From: Mycolicibacterium rufum
Lineage (GTDB): Bacteria > Actinomycetota > Actinomycetes > Mycobacteriales > Mycobacteriaceae
Reading direction: 5' to 3'
Assembly (NCBI RefSeq): GCF_022374875.2
Contig: NZ_CP092427.2
Span: forward strand, 310,001 to 374,000
DNA length: 64,000 bases
The notes under the pieces: generated by a model
What the model was told of the DNA's origin: nothing
The model's input: only the letters and a program-made list of their open reading frames with translations
The model's database searches: none
Made by a program: the position numbers and the translations under genes
Part shown: positions 16,804 through 26,755 of the stretch, piece after piece
How the letters are laid out: every line of letters begins with the position of its first letter
How positions within the stretch are numbered: the stretch's first letter is position 1

Positions 16804-19257
16804 TCAGCGGTTCCTGCGCCGACGGATGAACTGCCGCACGCGCTGACCGACCTCTGCAGGAAGCCTTGTCCGCGTGGGGGTCACGGGAGGCGGAGCCGGG
16901 CGCGGCGACGACACCACGGGCGGTGCAGTTACTTCGGTGAGCGCTTCGGCCGCGTCGGCGCCTTCGGCCGCAGCCGTGTCGGGAGCGGCGTCCGCATCGT
17001 CGATGGTGGCGTCAGCGCTGTCGTCGACAGCCGTCTCGTCTGACGGCTCCGCGGTCTCCGCGTCAGCGGCAACGAGGGCCTCAGCCGCGTCCGCGCCCTC
17101 TTCGGCGGGGATGGCCTCCGCAGTGTCGTCATCGGACTCGGCATCGTCCGACGGGGTTTCGGGTGTGGACTCTGGCTCGTCAGTCAGCGCCTCTGCGCTC
17201 TCCTCGCCCTCGACGGCGACCTCATGAGCCTCGTCCGCTTCGTCGATAGCGTCGGCGACCTCGTCTGCTTCCAGAGATCCCAGACCCTCCTCGGCCTCGG
17301 GCTCTTCGGTCAACGCCTCAGCAGCAGCCTCACCCTCAACCGCCACCGCGTGCGCCTCATCAGCCTCGTCAACAGCATCGGCGACCTCACCGCCCTCGAC
17401 GGACCCCAGACCCGCCTCCGGCTCATCCTCGGATTTGTCCTCGGACTCCTCGGACTCCTCGGTCAGCGCCTCAGCAGCAGCCTCACCCTCAACCGCCACC
17501 GCGTGCGCCTCATCAGCCTCGTCAACAGCATCGGCGACCTCATCGCCCTCGACGGACCCCAGACCCGCCTCCGGCTCAGCCTCGGATTCGTCCTCGGACT
17601 CCTCGGGCTTCTCGGTCAGCGCCTCAGCAGCAGCCTCACCCTCAACCGCCACCGCGTGCGCCTCATCAGCCTCGTCAACAGCCTCGGCGACCTCGTCGCC
17701 CTCGACGGACCCCAGACCCGCCTCAGGCTCGGACTCGGATTCGTCCTCGGACCCCTCGGTGAGGACCTCAGCGGCGTCATCACCCTCGACCGCGGTGAAC
17801 TCGGCTTCGGTCTCATCGTCGGGTTCGGCCTCGGCGTCGTCCGACTCCTCGCTCAAAGCTCCGGCGGCAGCCTCACCCTCAACCGCCACCGCGTGCGCCT
17901 CACCGGCCCCATCAACGGCTTCCGCGACCTCATCGACGTCGACAGATCCGAGACCGGCCTCGCGCTCGTGGGCCTCGTCCGCTGCTTCGTCCGCCAGCGC
18001 CCCAGCGGTGTCGTCACCCTCGACCGCAACAGCCCGGTCCTCGTCGTCCGACTCCTCGACAAGCGCCTCGGCCGCCTCCTCGCCCACGACGGCGTGCGCA
18101 TCGGCGGCACCGTCGACCACGTCCACGGCCTCGTCGCCCTCGTCGGACCCCACGCCCGCATCCGGCTCCACGCCGTCCTCCGCGGAGGCAACCGCCTCGT
18201 CGCCCTCGACGGTCTCCAGGTCCGCTTCCCGCTCGACCAGGACGTCGGTCTCGTCCGCGTCGTCCTCGGCGGCCTGCGCCACCGACTTCTCGTCGTCGGC
18301 GGCGGCCACCGTCGCCGCAGCCACCACACCCGACGTCGTCGCACCGACCGCAAGATCCTTGACCACCTGTTCGGTGCGCGACTCCTCGCCGTCCTGCTTG
18401 CCGCGCAGCGACGCCGGATCCTCGCGGCCCTTCGGTGCGACCATGACGTACACCACCGCACCGATGAACACGAACGTCGACGTGAACGAGTTGACCCGGA
18501 TGCCCGCCAGGTGCGTCGCCGCGTCGCTGCGCATCAACTCGATCCAGAACCGGCCGACGCAGTACCCGGCGACGTACATCGCGAACAACCGGCCGTGCCC
18601 GATCCGGAACCGGCGGTCGATGAGCAGCAGCGCCGCGAACACCAGCAGGTTCCACAGCAACTCGTACAGGAACGTGGGATGGACCACCTGGATCAGCTCG
18701 CCGGTCGACACCCCGTTGAGCGAGTCGGGCACGCCCGCGGAATTCACCCGCTCATAGATCTCCAGGCCCCAGGGCAGCGTGGTCTCGCGCCCGTAGAGCT
18801 CCTGGTTGAAGTAGTTCCCGATCCGCCCGATCGCCTGGGCGAGAATGATTCCCGGCGCGATCGCGTCGCCGAACGCCGGCAGCGGTATCCCCCGGCGTCG
18901 ACACGCGATCCACGCCCCGATGCCGCCGAGCGCCACCGCACCCCAGATGCCGAGCCCGCCGTCCCAGATCCGCAACGCCGCCGCGAAACCCGCGCCATCC
19001 TCACCGAAGTACGTCCGCCAGTCGGTGATCACGTGGTACAGCCGACCACCGATCAGGCCGAACGGCACGGCCCACAGCGCGATGTCGTAGATGACACCGG
19101 GTTCGCCGCCCCGTGCCACCCAGCGTCGGTCGCCCAGAACGAGAGCCGCGACGATGCCCGCGATGATGAACAGCGCATAGGCCCGCAGCGGGAACGGGCC
19201 GAGGTGCCACACACCCTGCGAAGGACTCGGGATGTAGGCCAAGACCGTCGATGTCAC
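16804..19257 (-). CDS. lgt: Prolipoprotein diacylglyceryl transferase with a ~545-residue acidic repeat tail
   Basis: Lgt transfers diacylglycerol from phosphatidylglycerol to the lipobox cysteine of prolipoproteins at the membrane. Residues 1-~272 are the usual multi-span core, with the signature GRIGNYFNQELYG (about 143-155) and the HPTFLYE region. Residues ~273-817 are an Ala/Glu/Asp/Val-rich tail including about five copies of an AGLGSVEGDEV... unit (two exact 51-residue periods). The very end is Pro-rich and basic (RQFIRRRRNR). The whole is 817 residues; ordinary Lgt is about 280, and mycobacterial homologues have shorter acidic tails. The GTG start overlaps the trpA stop (GTGA). The core should be active; the tail's role is unknown. 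Confidence 0.94.
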   Translation of the reverse strand: MTSTVLAYIPSPSQGVWHLGPFPLRAYALFIIAGIVAALVLGDRRWVARGGEPGVIYDIALWAVPFGLIGGRLYHVITDWRTYFGEDGAGFAAALRIWDGGLGIWGAVALGGIGAWIACRRRGIPLPAFGDAIAPGIILAQAIGRIGNYFNQELYGRETTLPWGLEIYERVNSAGVPDSLNGVSTGELIQVVHPTFLYELLWNLLVFAALLLIDRRFRIGHGRLFAMYVAGYCVGRFWIELMRSDAATHLAGIRVNSFTSTFVFIGAVVYVMVAPKGREDPASLRGKQDGEESRTEQVVKDLAVGATTSGVVAAATVAAADDEKSVAQAAEDDADETDVLVEREADLETVEGDEAVASAEDGVEPDAGVGSDEGDEAVDVVDGAADAHAVVGEEAAEALVEESDDEDRAVAVEGDDTAGALADEAADEAHEREAGLGSVDVDEVAEAVDGAGEAHAVAVEGEAAAGALSEESDDAEAEPDDETEAEFTAVEGDDAAEVLTEGSEDESESEPEAGLGSVEGDEVAEAVDEADEAHAVAVEGEAAAEALTEKPEESEDESEAEPEAGLGSVEGDEVADAVDEADEAHAVAVEGEAAAEALTEESEESEDKSEDEPEAGLGSVEGGEVADAVDEADEAHAVAVEGEAAAEALTEEPEAEEGLGSLEADEVADAIDEADEAHEVAVEGEESAEALTDEPESTPETPSDDAESDDDTAEAIPAEEGADAAEALVAADAETAEPSDETAVDDSADATIDDADAAPDTAAAEGADAAEALTEVTAPPVVSSPRPAPPPVTPTRTRLPAEVGQRVRQFIRRRRNR
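17160..17961 (-). repeat. Tandem repeats in the lgt 3' region (153-bp period)
   Basis: Five in-frame units beginning AGLGS or GLGS start (minus strand) near 17961, 17721, 17568, 17415 and 17286. The middle ones are spaced exactly 153 bp and are nearly identical, each running GLGSVEGDEVA, DEADEAHAVAVEGEAAAEALTE, then a variable acidic S/E/D stretch. The outer ones are diverged or carry an extra acidic block. Such arrays change length by recombination, so copy number probably varies between strains. Confidence 0.9.
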
Positions 19258-20042
19258 GCAGTGATCCTCTGCCGTACCCCGTCAGCCAGTTCCTCGGTCA
19301 GTGTCCGCATCGCGGGCACACCGTCGGTCAGCGCCGACACCAGCGCCGACCCCACGATCACCCCGTCGGCGTACGAGCCGATCTGCGACGCCTGCTCGCG
19401 TGAGCGCACACCCAGGCCGACGCCGACCGGGATGTCGGAGAGTTCCTTGATCCGCCGCACGAGTTCCGGCGCCGCATTCGACACCGCGTCCCGCGCGCCG
19501 GTGACGCCCATGGTCGACGCGGCGTACACGAATCCCCGCGACGCATCGACGGTCGCGCTGAGCCGCTCCGGCGTCGATGACGGCGCGACGACGAAGATCC
19601 TGTCCAGGTCGTGCGCCTCGGAGGCGGCCAGCCACTCGTCGGCCTCGTCCGGAATCAGGTCCGGCGTGATCATCCCGAGTCCGCCGGCCGAGGCCAGGTC
19701 ACGGGAGAACGCGTCGACACCCTTGCGCAGCACCGGGTTCCAGTACGTCATCACCACGGCGTTGCCGCCCGCGTTGCTGATCGCCTCGACCGCGCGGAAC
19801 GTGTCCCGCACCCGCACGCCACCCCGCAGCGCGACCTCTGTGGCCGCCGCGATGGTCGGTCCGTCCATCCCGGGGTCCGAGTAGGCGATGCCGACCTCGA
19901 TGACGTCGCAGCCCGCCTCGACCAGGGCGACCATGGCCTCGATCGAGGTGTCCACGTCGGGGAAGCCGGTCGGCAGGTAACCGATCAGCGCCGCCCGGCC
20001 CTCGTCCCGGCACGCCGCGAAGATGCTTGCCAGACGGCTCAT
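19254..20042 (-). CDS. trpA: Tryptophan synthase alpha chain
   Basis: A 262-residue TIM-barrel subunit that splits indole-3-glycerol phosphate into indole and glyceraldehyde 3-phosphate and passes indole to TrpB. The expected active-site Glu lies in [18 protein letters not shown] (about 44-61) together with its Asp. The phosphate-binding GVGLGVRS lies near residue 210. It overlaps trpB upstream by ATGA and lgt downstream by GTGA. Length is typical. Confidence 0.96.
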   Translation of the reverse strand: MSRLASIFAACRDEGRAALIGYLPTGFPDVDTSIEAMVALVEAGCDVIEVGIAYSDPGMDGPTIAAATEVALRGGVRVRDTFRAVEAISNAGGNAVVMTYWNPVLRKGVDAFSRDLASAGGLGMITPDLIPDEADEWLAASEAHDLDRIFVVAPSSTPERLSATVDASRGFVYAASTMGVTGARDAVSNAAPELVRRIKELSDIPVGVGLGVRSREQASQIGSYADGVIVGSALVSALTDGVPAMRTLTEELADGVRQRITA

Positions 20043-21301
20043 TTCGCGCCGTCCTCGAATAAACCGAACCAGCGCGCGGCGGTCTCGACGTCCTTGTCAC
20101 CGCGGCCGGACAGGTTGATCAGGATGATCGACCCCGGCCCGAGTTCGACGCCCAGCTTCAACGCGCCGGCCACCGCATGGGCCGATTCGATGGCCGGGAT
20201 GATGCCTTCGGTGCGGCTGAGCAGCGACAGCGCGTCCATCGCCTCGGTGTCGGTGATCGGCTCGTACCGCGCCCGGCCGATGTCCTTGAGCAGCGCGTGC
20301 TCCGGCCCGACACCCGGGTAGTCCAGACCGGCCGAGATCGAATGCGATTCGATCGTCTGGCCGTCCTCGTCCTGCAGCAGGTACGAATACGAACCCTGGA
20401 ACGCGCCGGGCGTCCCACCGGTGAAAGTGGCCGCGTGCCGTCCGGTCTCCACACCGTCACCGGCGGCCTCGTAGCCGACCAGGCGCACGTCGGGGTCGTC
20501 GATGAACGCGTGGAAGATCCCGATCGCGTTGGACCCGCCGCCGACACAGGCGACCACGGCGTCGGGCAGCCGGCCGGCCTGATCGAGCATCTGCGCGCGG
20601 GCCTCCAGGCCGATCACGCGCTGGAAGTCGCGGACCATCATCGGGAACGGGTGCGGGCCCGCCGCGGTCCCGAAGCAGTAATAGGTGCTGTCGGCGTTGG
20701 TGACCCAGTCGCGGAACGTCTCGTTGATCGCGTCCTTGAGCGTCTTGGACCCGGACTCGACCGGCACGACCGTCGCACCGAGCAGTCGCATCCTCGCGAC
20801 GTTCAGCGCCTGGCGCGCCGTGTCCACGGCGCCCATGTAGATCACGCACTCCAGGCCGAGCAGCGCGCACGCGGTCGCCGTCGCCACCCCGTGCTGACCG
20901 GCACCGGTCTCCGCGATCACCCGGGTCTTGCCCATCTGACGCGCCAGCAGCGCCTGTCCGAGCACATTGTTAATCTTGTGAGACCCAGTGTGGTTGAGGT
21001 CTTCTCGCTTGAGGAAGATCCGTGCGCCACCGGCGTACTCGGTGAGCCGCTCGGCTTCGTACACCGGAGACGGCCGGCCGGTGTAGTGCCGCTGCAGCCG
21101 GTCCAACTCGTCGAGGAAGGTCTGGTCGCCGCGCGCCTTCTCGTAGGCGGACGTCACCTCCTCGATGACGGCCATCAGCGCTTCGGGAACATAGCGGCCG
21201 CCGTACACGCCGAAATGGCCGCGGGCGTCAGGGTCGTGAGACGTGGGTTCGGCCACCGCGGCGCTGGCGCGCGGCAGTTCCGGTCCGAGATGCGCGGTCA
21301 C
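20039..21301 (-). CDS. trpB: Tryptophan synthase beta chain
   Basis: A 420-residue PLP enzyme joining indole and serine to give tryptophan. The PLP lysine is in [15 protein letters not shown] (about 100-114), and the phosphate-cup glycines are in [12 protein letters not shown] (about 250-261). The start is a GTG at 21301, immediately after the trpC TAA with no gap. The N-terminal ~20 residues before [15 protein letters not shown] are a normal extension. The stop overlaps trpA. Confidence 0.96.
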   Translation of the reverse strand: MTAHLGPELPRASAAVAEPTSHDPDARGHFGVYGGRYVPEALMAVIEEVTSAYEKARGDQTFLDELDRLQRHYTGRPSPVYEAERLTEYAGGARIFLKREDLNHTGSHKINNVLGQALLARQMGKTRVIAETGAGQHGVATATACALLGLECVIYMGAVDTARQALNVARMRLLGATVVPVESGSKTLKDAINETFRDWVTNADSTYYCFGTAAGPHPFPMMVRDFQRVIGLEARAQMLDQAGRLPDAVVACVGGGSNAIGIFHAFIDDPDVRLVGYEAAGDGVETGRHAATFTGGTPGAFQGSYSYLLQDEDGQTIESHSISAGLDYPGVGPEHALLKDIGRARYEPITDTEAMDALSLLSRTEGIIPAIESAHAVAGALKLGVELGPGSIILINLSGRGDKDVETAARWFGLFEDGAK

Positions 21302-22120
21302 TTAGCGCGCAGGTTTCGGGCACGACGGATGCGTGCCGGCCGTGACGAGGTCAGCGACGGCACTGCGGGGATCTCCACTGGTGACCAGGCCCTCGCCGAC
21401 GAGCACGGCGTCCGCGCCCGCACCGGCATAGGCCAGCAGATCGGCGGTCCCCCGCACCCCCGATTCCGCCACCCGGATGACATTGCTCGGCAGCCCGGGC
21501 GCGATGCGTGCGAAGCAGTCCCGGTCGACCTCGAGCGTCTTCAGGTCGCGGGCGTTGACACCGATCAGCTTCGCGCCGGCCTGCAGCGCCCGGTCGGCCT
21601 CCTCCTCGGTGTGCACCTCGACCAGGGCGGTCATGCCCAGCGATTCGGTGCGCTCGAGCAGTGACTCCAGGGCAGGCTGCTCCAGGGCCGCGACGATCAG
21701 CAGCAGCAGATCGGCGCCGTGCGCCCGGGCCTCGTGGATCTGGTAGGGCCGCACGATGAAATCCTTGCGCAGCACCGGAATCGACACCGCTGCGCGGACG
21801 GCGTCGAGGTCGTCGAGGGAACCGTGGAAGCGACGCTGCTCGGTCAGCACGCTGATGACCCGCGCGCCGCCCGACTCGTAGGCCCGGGCCAGCTCGGCGG
21901 GATCGGCGATCGACGCCAACTCCCCGCGTGACGGGCTGGCCCGCTTCACCTCGGCGATGACCGCGATGCCCGGCGCGCGCAGCGCGGCCATCACGTCCAG
22001 CGGTGCGGGAGCGCGCTTGGCCTGTTCCTTGACCTCGGCCAGGCTGACGACGGCCTCGCGAGCGGCAACGTCGGCACGGACTCCGTCGAGGATGGAGTCG
22101 AGGACGGTCGCCGAACCCAT
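21302..22120 (-). CDS. trpC: Indole-3-glycerol phosphate synthase
   Basis: A 272-residue TIM barrel converting CdRP to indole-3-glycerol phosphate. The hallmark [13 protein letters not shown] (about 54-66) includes the catalytic Lys; VLRKDFIV and [11 protein letters not shown] follow. The ATG at 22120 is preceded by a purine-rich GGGGAAGGGA. A longer open frame upstream starts in the intergenic region and is not supported. It is single-domain with no trpF fusion, consistent with HisA/PriA supplying that step. A 72-nt gap separates it from the membrane-protein gene, and the stop abuts the trpB start. Confidence 0.96.
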   Translation of the reverse strand: MGSATVLDSILDGVRADVAAREAVVSLAEVKEQAKRAPAPLDVMAALRAPGIAVIAEVKRASPSRGELASIADPAELARAYESGGARVISVLTEQRRFHGSLDDLDAVRAAVSIPVLRKDFIVRPYQIHEARAHGADLLLLIVAALEQPALESLLERTESLGMTALVEVHTEEEADRALQAGAKLIGVNARDLKTLEVDRDCFARIAPGLPSNVIRVAESGVRGTADLLAYAGAGADAVLVGEGLVTSGDPRSAVADLVTAGTHPSCPKPAR

Positions 22121-22192
22121 AGCTGTCGTTTCCCTTCCCCTGACGGCCGTTTGATTCCTAACGAAGGGTAGTCGCCACCACACCACAGTCCG

Positions 22193-22771
22193 TCACCGCC
22201 CCTTGTTGTCCGGCGCGGTCGGGTCCTGCCCGGCATCGAGGGCGTCCCAGATCATCCGCTCCGACATCGGCGCGCCCGGCTCGGCGGTGTCCGCGGGCCG
22301 ACGCTCGTAGCGCGCCGCATCAGCGCCTCTGCGCGTCGCCGACCGCAGCAGAAGCACCGCGCCGACCAGTGACAGCGCCGCCGCGACCAACGTCAGCACC
22401 GCGCCCGTCGAGTACCGCTCGGTGCCGACCAGATCGGTGATCGGCACGTCGGCCAGACGCGCCGCCCGCGCCGCGACATCGGGGACCACCCACAGGCTGA
22501 TCGCGAGGTAGCCCATCGCCGCGCTCGCGGCCGCCACCAGCACCGCCAGGATGCGCAGCGGCCAGCCCCGCACCGCGAGCGCCGCCACGGCCGCCGCCAG
22601 CGCGACCAGCGCCAGCGGGATCAGGGCCGTCGACCAGGTGGCCCCGGTGAGGTCGTCTGTCCGCGGATGGGTGAGCCCGTCGAACGAGGTGACCTGGACC
22701 CACGTCAGCCGCGACGCCCCCCACAGGCCCGCCGCGGCCACCACCAGCAGCAGCTGTCCGAGGCGGGTCAC
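22193..22771 (-). CDS. Trp-operon-associated membrane protein
   Basis: A 192-residue membrane protein between trpE and trpC, matching the actinobacterial 'trp region conserved hypothetical membrane protein' family. It has four hydrophobic segments (about 5-22, 45-63, 70-92 and 125-147) and an extracellular loop with WVQVTSFDG. The charged C-terminal tail ends in [25 protein letters not shown] sequence, a conserved end. The GTG start overlaps the trpE stop (GTGA). The much longer open frame upstream lies over trpE. Function unknown; the position suggests a link to tryptophan or chorismate metabolism. Confidence 0.85.
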   Translation of the reverse strand: MTRLGQLLLVVAAAGLWGASRLTWVQVTSFDGLTHPRTDDLTGATWSTALIPLALVALAAAVAALAVRGWPLRILAVLVAAASAAMGYLAISLWVVPDVAARAARLADVPITDLVGTERYSTGAVLTLVAAALSLVGAVLLLRSATRRGADAARYERRPADTAEPGAPMSERMIWDALDAGQDPTAPDNKGR

Positions 22772-24294
22772 GGCTCGCTCAACGTCTCGGCCGCCGCGAT
22801 CGCGCTCAGCACCGCGCGGGCCTTGTTGGCCGCCTCGTTGTACTCGTACGGGCCGTTCGAATCGGCGACGACGCCGCCGCCCGCCTGCACGTAGGCGGTG
22901 CCGCCGCGCATCAGCGCGGTCCGGATCGCGATCGCGAAGTCGGCGTTGCCGGCGAAGTCCAGATACCCCAGCACACCGCCGTAGAGGCCGCGGCGGGTCT
23001 TCTCGACCTCTTCGATGAGCTCCATCGCCCGCACCTTGGGGGCCCCGGACAGGGTGCCGGCCGGGAAGCAGGCCGTCACCGCGTCCAGCGCGGTCCTGCC
23101 CTCGGCGAGCATCCCCGTCACCGTCGACACCAGGTGCATGACATGGCTGTACCGCTCGATGTGGCTGTAGTCCTCGACCTTGACGGTGCCCGGGGTACAC
23201 ACCCGGCCCAGGTCGTTGCGGCCGAGGTCGACGAGCATCAGGTGCTCGGCCCGTTCCTTCTCGTCGGCGAGGAGTTCCTTTTCGAGCAGGAGATCCTCCT
23301 CCTCGGTGTCCCCGCGCCACCGGGTACCCGCGATCGGGTGCGTGGTGGCCCGCCCGTCCTTGACGGTGACCAGCGCCTCCGGGCTGGAGCCGACGATCGA
23401 GAAGTCCAGTCCGCCTTCGGCGTCCGGCACGTTGAGCAGGTACATGTACGGGCTGGGGTTGGTGACGCGCAGCATCCGGTAGACATCGAGAGGATCTGCG
23501 TCAGTGTCCATCTCGAACCGCTGTGAGGGCACCACCTGGAAGGCCTCGCCGGCCTCGATGTCGCCGACCAGCTTGTCGACGATCGCGGTGTACTCCTCGA
23601 CGGTGCGCTGGGACCGGTGCAGCGGCGCCGGCCTGCTGAACGTCGCCACTGTCGAGGCGAGCGGCGCGGCCAGCGCCGTGGTCATCACGTCCAACCTGGC
23701 CACCGCGTCGTCGTAGGCCTCGTCGACACGGTCGTCGGTCCCGTTCCAATTCACCGCGTTGGCGATCAGCGTGATTGTGCCCTCGTGGTGATCCAGCGCG
23801 GCGATGTCGGTGGCCAGCAGCAGCACCATGTCGGGCAGCCCGAGATCGTCGACGGCCAGTTCGGGCAACCGCTCCAGCCGGCGCACGAAGTCGTAGGCGA
23901 AATAGCCGACCAGACCCGACGACAGCGGCGGCAGGCCCGGCAGCGCCGCCGTCTCCAGCAGGCTCAGCGTCGCGCGGAGCGCCTCCAGCGGATCACCGCC
24001 CGCGGGCGCATCCTGCGGGGTGACTCCCAGCCAGGCGGCGTGGCCGTCGCGCACGGTCAGCGCCGACGGCGCACCGGCGCCCACGAACGACCACCTCGAC
24101 CAGGAGCGCCCGTTCTCCGCGGACTCCAGGAGGAACGTCGCGGGCCGGTTCGCGGCGAGCTTGCGGTACGCCGAGAGCGGCGTCTCGCTGTCGGCGAGCA
24201 CCTTGCGGGTCACCGGCACCACGCGGTGCTCGGCGGCCAGCGCCCGGAAGTCCTCTCGCGATGTCGTCACGGCGAGACTGGCGGTGGACTGCAC
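22768..24294 (-). CDS. trpE: Anthranilate synthase component I
   Basis: A 508-residue chorismate-using enzyme that makes anthranilate with ammonia from TrpG (not in this window). The N-terminal domain carries the feedback-site LLESAENG motif (about 54-61) found in tryptophan-inhibited enzymes. The catalytic domain has [20 protein letters not shown] (about 333-341), [11 protein letters not shown] and [11 protein letters not shown] (about 420-430). The start is GTG at 24294. The minus strand has GACAAT 6 nt upstream, suggesting a leaderless transcript. There is no room for a leader-peptide attenuator, because bcp starts 33 nt away on the other strand. Confidence 0.96.
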   Translation of the reverse strand: MQSTASLAVTTSREDFRALAAEHRVVPVTRKVLADSETPLSAYRKLAANRPATFLLESAENGRSWSRWSFVGAGAPSALTVRDGHAAWLGVTPQDAPAGGDPLEALRATLSLLETAALPGLPPLSSGLVGYFAYDFVRRLERLPELAVDDLGLPDMVLLLATDIAALDHHEGTITLIANAVNWNGTDDRVDEAYDDAVARLDVMTTALAAPLASTVATFSRPAPLHRSQRTVEEYTAIVDKLVGDIEAGEAFQVVPSQRFEMDTDADPLDVYRMLRVTNPSPYMYLLNVPDAEGGLDFSIVGSSPEALVTVKDGRATTHPIAGTRWRGDTEEEDLLLEKELLADEKERAEHLMLVDLGRNDLGRVCTPGTVKVEDYSHIERYSHVMHLVSTVTGMLAEGRTALDAVTACFPAGTLSGAPKVRAMELIEEVEKTRRGLYGGVLGYLDFAGNADFAIAIRTALMRGGTAYVQAGGGVVADSNGPYEYNEAANKARAVLSAIAAAETLSEP

Positions 24295-24313
24295 ACCGGC
24301 ATTGTCCCAGAAG

Positions 24314-24319
24314 TACGGT
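24314..24319 (+). promoter_or_regulatory. Candidate -10 box of bcp
   Basis: TACGGT, 7 nt before the ATG at 24327, the usual spacing for a leaderless mycobacterial gene. There is no Shine-Dalgarno in the short gap. Confidence 0.45.
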
Positions 24320-24326
24320 GCAGATC

Positions 24327-24791
24327 ATGAATCGTGGTGATCGGGTGGCCGAGTTCGAACTACCGGACCAGACGGGGACGACGCGGTCGCTGACCGAACT
24401 GCTCGCCGACGGCCCCGTCGTGCTGTTCTTCTACCCGGCGGCGATGACGCCGGGGTGCACCAAGGAGGCGTGCCACTTCCGCGACCTGGCCGCCGAGTTC
24501 TCCGCCGTCGGCGCCTCCCGGGTGGGGATCAGCACCGACCCGGTCGACAAGCAGGCCACGTTCGCCGATCAGCAGAAGTTCGACTACCCGCTGCTGTCGG
24601 ACGCCGACGGCGTGGTGGCGACGCAGTTCGGGGTCAAGCGCGGGCTGCTGGGCAAGTTCCTGCCGGTCAAGCGCACGACATTCGTCATCGACACCGACCG
24701 CGCCGTGCTCGACGTGATCGCCAGCGAGATCAGCATGGACAGCCACGCCGACAAGGCGCTCGAGGTCCTGCGCAAACGTCAGTCGGCCTGA
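24327..24791 (+). CDS. bcp: Bacterioferritin comigratory protein-type peroxiredoxin
   Basis: A 154-residue thiol peroxidase reducing hydrogen and organic peroxides. The thioredoxin-fold motif [13 protein letters not shown] (about 40-52) holds the peroxidatic Cys and a second Cys five residues on, the helix-2 resolving arrangement of atypical 2-Cys Prx of the BCP/PrxQ class. The ATG at 24327 ([14 protein letters not shown]) gives family length. An open frame reaching further upstream runs into trpE and is ignored. The last 13 nt overlap the convergent hisI. Confidence 0.93.
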   Translation: MNRGDRVAEFELPDQTGTTRSLTELLADGPVVLFFYPAAMTPGCTKEACHFRDLAAEFSAVGASRVGISTDPVDKQATFADQQKFDYPLLSDADGVVATQFGVKRGLLGKFLPVKRTTFVIDTDRAVLDVIASEISMDSHADKALEVLRKRQSA

Positions 24792-25126
24792 CCGAGCAGC
24801 AGGTCGGCGTCGAAGCAGGTGTGGTCGCCGGTGTGGCAGGCGGCGCCCACCTGGTCGACCTCGAGCAGCACGGTGTCGCCGTCACAGTCCAGCCGCACCG
24901 AGTGCACCCGCTGGGTGTGACCCGACGTGGCGCCCTTGATCCACTGCTCCCCCCGCGACCGCGAAAAATACGTCGCCTCACGGGTTTCCAGCGTGCGGGC
25001 CAGCGCGTCGTCGTCCATCCAGGCGACCATCAGCACCTGACCGGTGCCGCGCTCCTGCACGACGGCGGCGACCAGGCCGTCCGCGTTGCGCTTGAGCCGC
25101 TGCGCGATCGCCGGGTCGAGACTCAT
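24779..25126 (-). CDS. hisI: Phosphoribosyl-AMP cyclohydrolase
   Basis: A 115-residue enzyme of the third histidine step, opening the adenine ring of PR-AMP. The metal-binding [13 protein letters not shown] (about 75-87) and [10 protein letters not shown] (about 92-101) carry the conserved Asp and Cys residues. [13 protein letters not shown] lies just before. The ATG at 25126 ([17 protein letters not shown]) gives the usual mycobacterial length; a TTG 24 nt upstream is a weaker choice. It is the last gene of the his operon, 28 nt after hisF. Confidence 0.95.
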   Translation of the reverse strand: MSLDPAIAQRLKRNADGLVAAVVQERGTGQVLMVAWMDDDALARTLETREATYFSRSRGEQWIKGATSGHTQRVHSVRLDCDGDTVLLEVDQVGAACHTGDHTCFDADLLLGQAD

Positions 25127-25154
25127 CTGTGCCTTCTGCTCTTCGCGCAAGCGC

Positions 25155-25940
25155 TCATCGCACCGTCAACCCTTCCGCCCTCATCGCGGCCTTCACCTGC
25201 CCGATGGTCAGCTCACCGAAGTGGAACACGCTGGCCGCCAGCACCGCGTCGGCTCCTGCAACAACGGCGGGCGCGAAATGTTCCACCGCGCCGGCGCCGC
25301 CGCTGGCGATCACCGGCACCGACACCGCGCCCCGCACCGCCCGCAGCATCGCCAGATCGAAGCCGGCCTTGGTGCCGTCGTAGTCCATCGAGTTCAGCAG
25401 GATCTCGCCGACGCCGAGTTCGGCGCCGCGGGTGGCCCATTCCACCGCGTCGATCCCGGTCCCCCGCCGACCACCGTGGGTGGTGACCTCCCAGCCCGAC
25501 GACGTGGGTTCGGCGCCCGCAGGCACCGTGCGCGCATCCACCGACAGCACGATGCACTGGGAGCCGAACTGGCGGGAGAGTTCGGAGAGCAGTTCCGGGC
25601 GGGCGATCGCCGCGGTGTTCACCGACACCTTGTCCGCCCCGGCACGCAGCAGCATGTCGACGTCGGCGACCGAGCGCACCCCACCACCGACCGTCAGCGG
25701 AATGAACACCTGTTCGGCGGTGCGCCGCACCACCTCGAGCATCGTCGAGCGACCCGACGACGACGCCGTCACGTCCAGGAAGGTCAGCTCGTCGGCGCCC
25801 TCGGCGTCATAGACGGCGGCCAGCTCGACGGGATCCCCGGCGTCGCGCAGGTTCTCGAAGTTGACGCCCTTGACGACGCGGCCCGCGTCGACGTCGAGGC
25901 AGGGGATCACCCGGGTCGCGACGTCGCCCCCGGTGCTCAC
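25155..25940 (-). CDS. hisF: Imidazole glycerol phosphate synthase cyclase subunit
   Basis: A 261-residue TIM barrel that uses ammonia from HisH to convert PRFAR into IGP and AICAR. Catalytic Asp residues are in [15 protein letters not shown] (about 12-26) and VLSVDARTV (about 136-144). Phosphate sites are [10 protein letters not shown] and VIASGGAGA. The GTG start overlaps the impA-like stop (GTGA). Confidence 0.96.
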   Translation of the reverse strand: MSTGGDVATRVIPCLDVDAGRVVKGVNFENLRDAGDPVELAAVYDAEGADELTFLDVTASSSGRSTMLEVVRRTAEQVFIPLTVGGGVRSVADVDMLLRAGADKVSVNTAAIARPELLSELSRQFGSQCIVLSVDARTVPAGAEPTSSGWEVTTHGGRRGTGIDAVEWATRGAELGVGEILLNSMDYDGTKAGFDLAMLRAVRGAVSVPVIASGGAGAVEHFAPAVVAGADAVLAASVFHFGELTIGQVKAAMRAEGLTVR

Positions 25941-26755
25941 AGGTAGTCCTTCGGATCACCCGCCGCGGCGATGATGTCGAGCATCTGCTCGTGCACCCCC
26001 GGCGCGGCGACCAGCGCCGACGGCGACGTCACCGTCCACGGTTCCCCGGCCAGGTCGGTGATGACACCACCGGCCGCGCGCACCAGCGCCACCCCGGCCG
26101 CATGGTCCCAGATGTGATGGCCGAAACTGATTGCCCCGCCGAGGATTCCGGCCGAGACGTACGCGAGGTCGATGCCCGTGGCGCCGTGCATGCGCATCCG
26201 CGAACACTGCCTGCTGAGGTTCGCCAGCACCGTCGCTCGGTACCGGCCCGGATAGCGTCCCCGCGAGTCGATGTTGAAAGTGCCGGTGCCGACGATCGCG
26301 TCGCCGACGGCGCCACGCTGCAGCGGTGCCAGGGCGTCGCCGTTGCAGCGGACCGGGCCGCCGGCCATCGCGGTGTAGCGCTGCGCCATGAACGGCAGCC
26401 ACGTCAGCCCGAGCACCGGCTCGCCGTCGGCGACCAGCGCCAGCAGGATCGCCGCCATCGGCGACCCGGCCGCGTAATTGAACGTGCCGTCGATCGGGTC
26501 GAGAATCCACACCAGCTCGGAATCGACCGCCTCGCCGCCGAACTCCTCTCCGTGCACACCGATGCCGGTCAGCCGCTGCAGCTCGGCGACCACCCGCCGT
26601 TCGATCGCGAGGTCGACCTCGGTGGCGAAGTCGTCACCCTTCTTGGCGACCGCCGAATCGGCGCGGTGGCCCGCGACGAACTGCGTCGAGGCGCCGTCGA
26701 GGATGCCCGCGGCCGTGTCGAGCAGCTCCGTGAGCTGCCGGGCGTCGAGGGTCAC
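25937..26755 (-). CDS. impA: Inositol monophosphatase-family phosphatase inside the his operon
   Basis: A 272-residue Mg-dependent phosphatase. The family metal sites are visible: [10 protein letters not shown] (about 76-85), [15 protein letters not shown] (about 92-106) and [16 protein letters not shown] (about 222-237). It matches the mycobacterial impA gene, found between hisA and hisF. By family it may act on inositol-1-phosphate; by position it could act on histidinol phosphate, the one his step with no gene in this operon. The sequence does not settle which. The GTG start at 26755 overlaps the hisA stop, and the longer upstream frame runs over hisA. Confidence 0.9.
   Translation of the reverse strand: MTLDARQLTELLDTAAGILDGASTQFVAGHRADSAVAKKGDDFATEVDLAIERRVVAELQRLTGIGVHGEEFGGEAVDSELVWILDPIDGTFNYAAGSPMAAILLALVADGEPVLGLTWLPFMAQRYTAMAGGPVRCNGDALAPLQRGAVGDAIVGTGTFNIDSRGRYPGRYRATVLANLSRQCSRMRMHGATGIDLAYVSAGILGGAISFGHHIWDHAAGVALVRAAGGVITDLAGEPWTVTSPSALVAAPGVHEQMLDIIAAAGDPKDYL

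Noticed and set aside
17160..17961. Possible CRISPR-like regular repeats
   Set aside because: The 153-bp units are in-frame coding repeats of lgt without spacers; no cas genes are near.
17224..19884. An 886-codon plus-strand open frame
   Set aside because: It lies opposite lgt and trpA, has no recognisable domain, and its Ser/Leu/Arg-rich repeats are the complement of the lgt acidic repeats.
24295..24326. Tryptophan attenuator or T-box before trpE
   Set aside because: Only 32 nt separate trpE and bcp, with no leader peptide or Trp codons and a probably leaderless start.
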